The notes below the pieces were generated by a model. The model was not told where the DNA came from, searched no databases, and was given only the letters and a program-made list of their open reading frames with translations. Below, one piece after another: positions 1 to 5,864 of a stretch of DNA of 11,716 nt; within the stretch, counting starts at the first letter, position 1, and each line of letters starts with the position of its first letter. The stretch is from positions 1-11,716 of the forward strand of contig DKNL01000115.1 of NCBI GenBank assembly GCA_002474325.1, read 5' to 3'. Both the position numbers and the translations under genes were made by a program. Source of the stretch: Opitutales bacterium UBA7389. GTDB lineage: Bacteria > Verrucomicrobiota > Verrucomicrobiia > Opitutales > Opitutaceae.

Positions 1-605
1 GTGAGCTGAATTTGGAGATCGAAGCCAAAAACTCCGTCTACTATAGTGTCGTGGTAACTCCGTTTCTCGACGGCAATGAGTTGGTCTATTCTGAAGGGAA
101 AGCGATCTATTTTTCCCTGGATGGTTTGGAAGATTTAGAGGAAGCCGAGCTCCTATACGTATGTGCTCATGCCTTGATCCAGAATATTATGAAGCATGCT
201 AGGATGAAAGGTCAGAACGAGCTCTTTGGAGGGGTGATTGATATAGCGGCCATGTTGTATGGGGTTAATACGGGCGGCGTATTTGGCAATCTCGGTCTTA
301 ACGCCCATAAATCGGGGTTTCTAATAGAGTCGGATTTACTTGCTCTTTATGCTTTGGCGAGCGCAGGAATCGATATCGAAAAGTACCCTTTGTATTGGAA
401 AGAGCGAATGAGTGATGACAGGGGCCAATTAAGCCGTGCCAACCGAGAGCGAATCGATGCCATGTGGCAGGTGATTAGCGAGATCGAAGCTAAACGCCGC
501 GCGGGAGAACCTATATATCCAACGGAATACCTTATAGGTGAATGGACTCTGAATGACTTAAGAGATCGGGTAAAAAGCTCAGCTAACGAGTTGAGTGATG
601 TTTAG
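1..605 (+). CDS. M48 metallopeptidase-like protein with mutated zinc motif (5'-truncated by window)
   Basis: The frame is open to the window edge, so the true start lies upstream; residue numbers here count from the TTG at 12. The pattern follows M48 (Ste24/BepA-like) peptidases: a G-K-A-I-Y-F strand, a 'DLEEAELLYVCAHA' helix aligning with the usual EDELAAVLAHE, then about 50 residues later 'ESDLLALYALASAGIDIE', matching the EADxxGLxxMaxAGYDP segment, followed by a Y-W-K-E-R-M stretch like the FWxRM of the family. The key difference is HALIQNIMKH (53-62) where active members have HExxHxxxxH. The catalytic Glu is Ala and the second His is Gln, while the first His and the His nine residues later remain. 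E106-x-D108 is kept. No membrane segment is visible in the part seen. If the family call is right, this is a non-catalytic member, perhaps a periplasmic chaperone or scaffold. The family assignment is by pattern only. Confidence 0.62.
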   Translation, partial: ELNLEIEAKNSVYYSVVVTPFLDGNELVYSEGKAIYFSLDGLEDLEEAELLYVCAHALIQNIMKHARMKGQNELFGGVIDIAAMLYGVNTGGVFGNLGLNAHKSGFLIESDLLALYALASAGIDIEKYPLYWKERMSDDRGQLSRANRERIDAMWQVISEIEAKRRAGEPIYPTEYLIGEWTLNDLRDRVKSSANELSDV

Positions 606-830
606 GGCCTAGCTTTGGTCCGAGGAAATTTTTCGAGAGCGACTGTAAGCCCACATCCGCTCACTGTGTATCACATTGCGGAAGGGCTTCTCACTAGTGC
701 GGAATGTAAGAATCCATTGGATCAGGAAATCGAGCACTTTTTGAGCGACGCCAAAGGAACGGTTAGCTTTTTGGCGGAGACCTCTCTGCCGTCGATGATG
801 CTTGGGTCGGAACAGTAAGGCTGAAATTTC
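606..830. other. Convergent gap with an unrecognised same-frame ORF
   Basis: This is the gap between the M48-like gene and the converging alaS. The reading frame of the M48-like gene stays open after its TAG (603-605) up to a TAA at 816-818, so one stop codon separates a 197-codon ORF from about 70 more codons. The extension (from TTG 615: MVRGNFSRATVSPHP...) matches no family I recognise, has no Shine-Dalgarno sequence and no ATG start. I see no strong terminator hairpin. It is most likely non-coding, or less likely a remnant of a longer C-terminus. Confidence 0.2.
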
Positions 831-3506
831 CTAAACTTCGAAAATCTCGATAGCCTGTTTCAACGCTGCGGGATTGGCGCCTCCCCCCATGGCGAAATCC
901 GCCTTGCCGCCGCCTTTCCCATCGAGTTTAGCGGTAATTGAGCGTATAATGTCGCCCGCCTTGTGCCCTTCTGATATTGCTTTTGGGGACGCGAAGGCAA
1001 CCACGTTGGCCTTCCCGTTGATTTCTGCACCGAGAATGGCTACACCTTCTCCGAGTTTGCCTAGCAGGTTGGCACCGAGCTGTCGTAATGCATTTGGGTT
1101 TTCAGCAGAGACAACTGCTTTAACGACCTTGAGGTTGCCTTTGCTAGTTGCCTGAGCAGCGAGTTCGTCGGCGACGTTCCCCGCTTCTTTTTGCTCGAAG
1201 CCCTTCATGCGTTTCTCTAGTTCAGCGTTGCGGGCTAGCAGAGATTCTACTTTCATCATGATTTCTTTCTCGGGTGTTGAAAGATCTTCAGAAAGCTTGG
1301 AGATCGTTGTTTGCATGTCGTTGACAAGCTGATACGCGTTGGGGCCCACGATGGCTTCGATCCGACGAGTGCCCGCGGCGATCGCCGACTCGGAAACGAT
1401 TTTCAGCAGGCCAATCTCTCCAGTAGCCTTGACATGGGTGCCGCCGCATAGCTCCTTGGAAAATCCGCCGATCTCGACTATGCGTACGCGATCTCCATAC
1501 TTGTCGCCAAAAAAGGCGATGACATCTTCGGGTTTCTGGTCGAAGTCAGTCTCGTACCATTGGCAACGGGTGTTTTCCAATTGCCGCTCGTTGCAAAGTG
1601 ACTCGATTTGCTCCAAATCTTCAGCGTTGATGGCTTCATAGTGGGAGAAATCGAAACGCAAACGCTCATCGTCTACATAGGATCCTGCCTGTTGAACGTG
1701 AGAGCCTAGAATCTCGCGCAGGGCCCAGTGGAGAATATGGGTGGCCGAATGGTGTCGCTCGATGTTCTTGCGTCGTATGGGGTCTACCAGTAGATTGGCG
1801 GTTGATCCCTCCAAACCCGAGGTTTCTCCGTTCACTTTGTGGAGAAAGCGACCATTTGTATCCTTTATCGTGTCGACCACCTTGAAGTCGTGCTCATCGA
1901 ATTCGATGTTGCCTTGATCCCCAACCTGACCACCCATTTCCGCGTAAAAAGGCGTGTGGTTGAATACTAGATAGGATGCGCCGTCGTCGCTGGAAATTAT
2001 ATCGACCAATTCCGCTTCGTCCGTCAAGGTATCATATCCAATAAACGGAGTCTCTTGGTCGGAACCTTTTTCAGCGACGAGAATCTCCGACTTCTTCTGA
2101 GAAGCTCGGGCTCGTTCGCGTTGGGCTTCCATGGCGGTATCGAATCCGGAAATGTCGACGGTCATGCCTCGCTGCCTGGCCAGCAATTCTGTCAAATCCA
2201 AAGGAAATCCGTAGGTGTCATAGAGCTCAAAGGCTTCCTCTCCTGGAATGATGAGAGTCTCGTTTGGCTGCGCGTTGGAGCTTAGTCGATCGACTTCCTG
2301 TTCGAACTTGCGCAGCCCTCTATCAAGCGTTTTCCCAAAGGATTCCTCTTCTGATAGAATGACTTTTTGAATGATGTCCTGCTGCTTTACCAGCTCGGGG
2401 AAAACGTGTCCTAATTTTTCAATGACAATTGGGACCAAGCGGGTGAAAAAACCAGTTTCCAATCCTAGGCGACGTCCATACATGACCGCTCTCCTAAGTA
2501 TTCGCCGTAACACATAGTTGCGCCCCTCATTCCCGGGTAGAATTCCATCGGCGATGGAACAGGACAGACATCGAATGTGGTCTGCAAGCACGCGAAAGGC
2601 TACATCCTTCATTTTCAACTCGCTTGTGTTCTCCAGGTCCTCGGGAAGAGTCCGCTGATAAGCGTGCCCGGATAGAGCTTCCAGCTTATCGAAAATAGAG
2701 GTAAATAGGTCGGAATTGTAGTTGCTGGGTGGTGACGAAAAGTCAGTGAAACGCTTGGATGTGGCCATGATGCCAGCCACTCGCTCGAATCCCATTCCTG
2801 TATCCACATGCTTAGACTTAAGGGGGACGAAGTCTCCATTCGGAGTAGCGTTGAATTGAATGAAGACGAGATTCCAAATCTCGATACAGTAGGGGGAATC
2901 GGCATTGACCAAAGATCCCTGAGTGTCGCCTGTTGGCGTTAGGTCCATGTGGAGTTCGGAACAAGGTCCACACGGTCCGGTATCGCCCATCATCCAAAAG
3001 TTGTCTTTCTTGTTTCCGTAGATGATATGGACTTCCGGATCGAGGCCGGCCTTTTCGAAAACGGCTTTCCAGATATCGTAGGCTTCCTTGTCGAAATCAG
3101 CTGGATCTCCCGGTTCAGGTTTGTAGACGGTTGCGTAAAGGCGTTCTTTGGGGAATTCCCAAATCTCGGTGATTAATTCCCATGCCCATTCGATAGCTTC
3201 GCTTTTGAAGTAATTTCCGAAAGACCAATTGCCCAGCATTTCGAAGAAAGTGTGGTGGTAAGTGTCGAGACCAACGTCCTCAAGATCGTTATGCTTTCCT
3301 CCAGCCCGAATGCATTTCTGGGTATCGGCTGTCCGGGGATAGGGGGCTTCCCGTTCGCCAAGGAAGTAGGGAACGAACTGATTCATGCCCGCGTTGGTGA
3401 AAAGCAGATTGGGAGCATCTGGCAACAGCGAAGCCGAAGGAACGATCGAGTGCTCTTTCGATTTGAAGAATTCCAGAAACGATTGGCGAATTTGGTCAGA
3501 TGTCAT
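831..3506 (-). CDS. alaS: Alanyl-tRNA synthetase
   Basis: Cytoplasmic enzyme that charges tRNA-Ala with alanine and clears mischarged Ser/Gly-tRNA-Ala. All 891 codons are present, close to the usual bacterial length of about 875. Class II catalytic core: FTNAGMNQF (36-44), QKCIRAGGKHNDLEDVG (63-79), motif 2 HHTFFEMLGNWSFG (84-97), GDTGPCGPCSE (174-184), and motif 3 DTGMGFERVAG (235-245). The tRNA-binding helices contain GNEGRNYVLRRILRRA (325-340). The editing domain has the zinc-type motifs HSATH (586-590) and CGGTH (687-691), followed by ATGEIG. A coiled linker (about 730-780) leads to the C-Ala domain ending in FAMGGGANPAALKQA. The ATG at 3506 fits the family N-terminus (TSDQIRQSFLEFF); no Shine-Dalgarno is seen. 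The upstream 10 bp abut the repeat-bracketed GxxExxY unit, so the leader and possibly the promoter come from that unit or from leuB read-through. Confidence 0.98.
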   Translation of the reverse strand: MTSDQIRQSFLEFFKSKEHSIVPSASLLPDAPNLLFTNAGMNQFVPYFLGEREAPYPRTADTQKCIRAGGKHNDLEDVGLDTYHHTFFEMLGNWSFGNYFKSEAIEWAWELITEIWEFPKERLYATVYKPEPGDPADFDKEAYDIWKAVFEKAGLDPEVHIIYGNKKDNFWMMGDTGPCGPCSELHMDLTPTGDTQGSLVNADSPYCIEIWNLVFIQFNATPNGDFVPLKSKHVDTGMGFERVAGIMATSKRFTDFSSPPSNYNSDLFTSIFDKLEALSGHAYQRTLPEDLENTSELKMKDVAFRVLADHIRCLSCSIADGILPGNEGRNYVLRRILRRAVMYGRRLGLETGFFTRLVPIVIEKLGHVFPELVKQQDIIQKVILSEEESFGKTLDRGLRKFEQEVDRLSSNAQPNETLIIPGEEAFELYDTYGFPLDLTELLARQRGMTVDISGFDTAMEAQRERARASQKKSEILVAEKGSDQETPFIGYDTLTDEAELVDIISSDDGASYLVFNHTPFYAEMGGQVGDQGNIEFDEHDFKVVDTIKDTNGRFLHKVNGETSGLEGSTANLLVDPIRRKNIERHHSATHILHWALREILGSHVQQAGSYVDDERLRFDFSHYEAINAEDLEQIESLCNERQLENTRCQWYETDFDQKPEDVIAFFGDKYGDRVRIVEIGGFSKELCGGTHVKATGEIGLLKIVSESAIAAGTRRIEAIVGPNAYQLVNDMQTTISKLSEDLSTPEKEIMMKVESLLARNAELEKRMKGFEQKEAGNVADELAAQATSKGNLKVVKAVVSAENPNALRQLGANLLGKLGEGVAILGAEINGKANVVAFASPKAISEGHKAGDIIRSITAKLDGKGGGKADFAMGGGANPAALKQAIEIFEV

Positions 3507-3516
3507 GCTGAATATA

Positions 3517-3536
3517 GCCCACGGATGAACACGGAT
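3517..3536 (+). repeat. Left inverted terminal repeat
   Basis: GCCCACGGATGAACACGGAT, two CACGGAT units spaced 10 bp apart. It is matched in inverted orientation at 3917-3935, apart from one C/T change and GAA replaced by AG. It lies 10 bp from the alaS start codon and runs into the ancestral stop codon of the GxxExxY remnant. Confidence 0.7.
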
Positions 3537-3538
3537 TT

Positions 3539-3906
3539 TCAGTTGATGATTCGTTTGTGCTCCAGTTTTGGGTCAGATCCAAAGTTAATTATCATGTCCA
3601 GCTTTAGCCTTACAGCCTGAAGATATTTTAATAGCTGAGATTCCTCCCTGAGCTTATCGTATTGATCGCTTTAAGCTCAATAATTATTTTATTGAATGCG
3701 ATTAGGCCCGCGAAATGTTCCCCCTCGAGAATAATTCTCTTGTTGGGAATCTTTGGAGGAGGTTGAGCGATTAAGGGGATTTGTTGCAACGAAAGTTCGT
3801 GTTTAAATACTTCTTGATACACTAGTTGGAGGGATGCTGAACCAAATTCATTGTAAACCTCAAACGCTGTGCTGATTAGTTGGTAGGCCTGGTCCTCGAA
3901 TATCAT
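3539..3906 (-). pseudogene. GxxExxY family protein (PD-(D/E)XK nuclease-like), frameshifted
   Basis: The first frame runs from ATG 3906 to a TAA at 3628-3630 (92 codons). It carries family hallmarks: AFEVYNEFG near residue 20, VYQEVFKHEL, and NKIIIELKAIN (ExK core strand). Just after this, near 3640-3658, the homology moves to another frame. From about 3652 down to TGA 3539-3541 that frame encodes 37 residues, including QLLKYLQAV and LDMIINFGS, the normal C-terminus of the family. ATG to TGA is 368 bp, one base short of a whole number of codons, so a net -1 shift restores a protein of about 122 residues, the family's usual size. The signature itself is worn: the G-x-x-E-x-x-Y positions read A-S-L-Q-L-V-Y, and the usual acidic residue in the A-D-F strand is Gly (FAGLIAF). 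A true pseudogene is favoured over a sequencing error because motif residues are lost as well. Confidence 0.8.
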
Positions 3907-3935
3907 TTCCGTGGAGATCCGTGCTATCCATGGGC
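3906..3935 (-). repeat. Right inverted terminal repeat, three units
   Basis: Read on the minus strand, it holds three related units: CATGGATAG, CACGGATCTC and CACGGAAA. The last touches the ATG of the GxxExxY remnant. The outer 19 bases are the inverted counterpart of the repeat at 3517-3536. It ends 11 bp from the leuB stop codon. Confidence 0.7.
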
Positions 3936-3946
3936 CACTTGATTCC

Positions 3947-5044
3947 CTATACCCTATCGATGATTGCTTGGGCCATTTCGCTGGTGGTGATAGGGGATTT
4001 GCCGAAGGCGATGTCGCCGGTGCGGCAGTTATCTTTTACCGCCTTTCGAACGGCGTTTTCGATTTTTTCCGCTAGCTCGTTTAGTCCGAAACTGTAGCGA
4101 AGCATCAGGGCTCCACTGAGGATCTGAGCACAAGGATTGGCTACACCTTGGCCAGCGATATCCGGTGCTGTGCCCCCAGAAGGCTCGTATAATCCGAAGG
4201 GATGGCGGTACTGATTATTTTGCGTTCCCAGGCTTGCAGAGGAAAGCATGCCGAGGCTTCCGCAAACAATGCCCATCTCATCAGAGAGGATATCGCCAAA
4301 CATGTTTTCTGTGACGATGACATCGAATTGATTGGGGTCGCGCGCCATTTGCATGGCGGCATTGTCGACATACATGTGGCTGAGTTCGATGTCGGGCGCT
4401 TTGGCTGCGATGTATTCGGCGGCCGTTTTTCGCCAAAGCACGGATGTGGTAAGGACATTCGCCTTATCGACGGAGCAGATCTTTCCTGCGCGAGATTGGG
4501 CCGAAGCGATTGCGACATCTAGGATGCGTTCGATCTCGCTTTTCTTGTAGACCATTGTGTCGCTGGCTTCGATGTCGCCATCCTCCAGCTCTCGGGTGTC
4601 TTTGGGCCCGAAGTAGATCCCGCCTGTAAGTTCTCTAACGCAAACAATGTCGATTCCTTCGGGGATCCGCTCAGTCTTAAGCGGCGAAGCGTCGGTAAGT
4701 TCCTTGAATAGAAGGCCGGGCCTAAGATTGGCGAATAATGAGAAATGCTTCCGCAAAGGAAGTAGGGCTGCCCGCTCCGGCTGTTCAGCGGGAGGGAGCG
4801 ATTCCCATTTGGGTCCTCCTACAGAGCCGAAGAGAATGGCGTCGGCATCTTCGCAGATTTTGATGGTAGATTCCGGGAGCGCTGATCCATGATTGTCGAT
4901 GGCTATGCCGCCAACATCTGCCTCCTGGTAGTCGAGAGTGATACCAGCTGCGGAAGTGGTTGTCTTGAGCACGCCTAGCGCGGCCGCCATCACTTCTGGA
5001 CCGATTCCGTCGCCGGGGAGAACTGCGAATTTGAGTGTTTGCAT
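3947..5044 (-). CDS. leuB: 3-isopropylmalate dehydrogenase
   Basis: Cytoplasmic NAD-dependent oxidative decarboxylase of leucine biosynthesis, converting (2R,3S)-3-isopropylmalate to 2-oxoisocaproate. The full length of 365 residues matches the family. Visible motifs: LPGDGIGPEV (9-18); LRPG with Arg108; VRELTGGIYFG (136-146), containing the substrate Arg137 and the Tyr144 that marks IPMDH; the catalytic Lys in DKANVL (193-198); the Mg-binding VTENMFGDILSDE (244-256); and the NAD-binding EPSGGTAPDIAGQGVANP (287-304), of the E. coli-like E-P-x-G-G type. ATG at 5044 gives the canonical N-terminus; no Shine-Dalgarno is seen. leuA, leuC and leuD are not in the window. It points the same way as alaS, with the GxxExxY unit in between, so read-through from leuB into alaS is possible. 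Confidence 0.97.
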   Translation of the reverse strand: MQTLKFAVLPGDGIGPEVMAAALGVLKTTTSAAGITLDYQEADVGGIAIDNHGSALPESTIKICEDADAILFGSVGGPKWESLPPAEQPERAALLPLRKHFSLFANLRPGLLFKELTDASPLKTERIPEGIDIVCVRELTGGIYFGPKDTRELEDGDIEASDTMVYKKSEIERILDVAIASAQSRAGKICSVDKANVLTTSVLWRKTAAEYIAAKAPDIELSHMYVDNAAMQMARDPNQFDVIVTENMFGDILSDEMGIVCGSLGMLSSASLGTQNNQYRHPFGLYEPSGGTAPDIAGQGVANPCAQILSGALMLRYSFGLNELAEKIENAVRKAVKDNCRTGDIAFGKSPITTSEMAQAIIDRV

Positions 5045-5143
5045 GAGAATGGGGAATTGAGGGGCATTTTTACTCGATTTAAAGCAAATTCTCGATTGTC
5101 GATTTGCGATTGCCTCGACTCGCTGCTTTAAAAGAGTGGTCTT
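5045..5143. promoter_or_regulatory. Divergent leuB / MBL-hydrolase promoter region with inverted repeat
   Basis: This is the only divergent gap in the window, so it should carry promoters for both sides. A perfect 9-bp inverted repeat, TTTAAAGCA (5078-5086) and TGCTTTAAA (5124-5132), flanks a weaker inner symmetry (GCAAATTCTCGA at 5084-5095 and TCGATTTGC at 5099-5107). For the rightward gene, TTGCGA (5104-5109) and TTTAAA (5127-5132) have a 17-bp spacing, each matching 4 of 6 sigma-70 consensus bases; this would give a very short leader. The right arm of the repeat would overlap that -10 box, as an operator might. No protein can be named for it. Confidence 0.35.
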
Positions 5144-5788
5144 ATGTCGATCGACCTGAGAATTTATCCTGTGGGCTACATTCAGACGAACGCTTTCTTG
5201 CTCTCGAACCTCGATCGCAAGGAATCCGTTTTAATTGATGCGCCTCACTTTGTTTGGGACGATGCGAGCGCGGCTTTGCAGGAGTTGGGATGCGATTTGA
5301 AGGCACTGCTCTTGACGCACGGACACTACGACCATATCGGCGATGCCGCTCGTATTCAAAAAATGGGGACCCCTGTATATGCGCATTTGGATGATCTAGA
5401 GTACTATGAAAATCCGGAAGTCATGCGGCCGTATGCCTATCCTCCAGATATCGATCTGCAACCGATCAAAGTGGACCATTGGGTGGGTCAAGGCGATGAA
5501 TTTGAGATTCTCGGGGAAATGGTGGAGGTTCGGCATGTTCCCGGTCACTGTCCTGGGAATATTCTGTTTTATTTCCAGAGCATCAAAGCGGCTTTTGTGG
5601 GTGACGCGTTGTTTGCTGGGAGCATTGGTCGGACGGATCTCCCGTGTGGCGATTTTCCCACTTTGGAAAAATCGATTCGCGAACAGATTTACACGCTCCC
5701 TCGCGAAACGGTGGTCCTTCCCGGACACGGTCCAAAAACAACAGTAGGGCAAGAGATTGCTTCGAATCCATTTGTGAATGGCCTATAA
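5144..5788 (+). CDS. MBL-fold metallo-hydrolase, glyoxalase II / YcbL-like
   Basis: A soluble two-metal hydrolase of 214 residues, the normal size for small glyoxalase-II-like proteins. The metal ligands are all present: THGHYDH (58-64; His59, His61, Asp63, His64), HVPGHCPGN (131-139; His135), FVGDALFAGSIGRTD (151-165; Asp154), and LPGHGP (192-197; His195). The GSIGRTDLP segment is typical of the YcbL/hydroxyacylglutathione hydrolase-like branch, which cleaves thioesters such as S-lactoylglutathione; the exact substrate cannot be read from sequence, and a long C-terminal glutathione-binding domain is absent. The start at ATG 5144 is well placed, since SIDLRIYPVGYIQTNAFLL is the usual N-terminal strand. 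It leads a rightward group, with the RibD-like gene 76 bp downstream. Confidence 0.92.
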   Translation: MSIDLRIYPVGYIQTNAFLLSNLDRKESVLIDAPHFVWDDASAALQELGCDLKALLLTHGHYDHIGDAARIQKMGTPVYAHLDDLEYYENPEVMRPYAYPPDIDLQPIKVDHWVGQGDEFEILGEMVEVRHVPGHCPGNILFYFQSIKAAFVGDALFAGSIGRTDLPCGDFPTLEKSIREQIYTLPRETVVLPGHGPKTTVGQEIASNPFVNGL

Positions 5789-5864
5789 CCGCGTTTTACT
5801 CGCTTTGAGCGTTGTGTGCCTTTAGAGAACTGTTCTAATCCTCGAAAACTTTCCCTTCCATCCT

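Larger units (their letters stand above)
3517..3935 (-). mobile_element. Compact GxxExxY cassette with inverted terminal repeats
   Basis: A unit of about 419 bp whose ends are inverted copies of one another: left 3517-3536 reads GCCCACGGATGAACACGGAT, and the right end read on the minus strand (3935-3917) reads GCCCATGGATAGCACGGAT. On the right a further CACGGAAA follows, directly before the ORF start codon. The repeats bracket a single ORF remnant from its ATG (3906) to its ancestral TGA (3539-3541), leaving almost no other sequence. The unit occupies the leuB-alaS junction with 11 bp to the leuB stop and 10 bp to the alaS start. From memory, CACGGAT-type repeats often accompany genes of this family in many genomes, but I could not check that. 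No obvious target duplication and no transposase are present, so the mobility claim is inference; a non-autonomous or retired element fits. Confidence 0.55.

Noticed and set aside
874..1641. Several plus-strand ORFs of 93-100 codons inside alaS
   Set aside because: Antisense shadows of a full-length conserved gene, without motifs or plausible starts.
3252..3620. A plus-strand ORF of 122 codons spanning the alaS 5' end and part of the GxxExxY unit
   Set aside because: It is antisense to strongly supported alaS codons, has no recognisable motif, and its open length is explained by the codon pattern of the opposite strand.
4438..4450. CACGGATGTGG inside leuB, similar to one cassette repeat unit
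   Set aside because: Single unit within conserved coding sequence near the DKANVLTTS segment, with no partner repeat nearby.
5826..5836. AGAACTGTTCT palindrome upstream of the RibD-like gene, reminiscent of a LexA (SOS) box
   Set aside because: The GAAC and GTTC halves are separated by one base, unlike the four-base spacing of known GAAC-N4-GTTC boxes. One short palindrome in a 76-bp gap can occur by chance.
5785..5864. Possible FMN riboswitch upstream of the RibD-like gene
   Set aside because: The gap is only 76 bp and shows none of the conserved RFN-element blocks.
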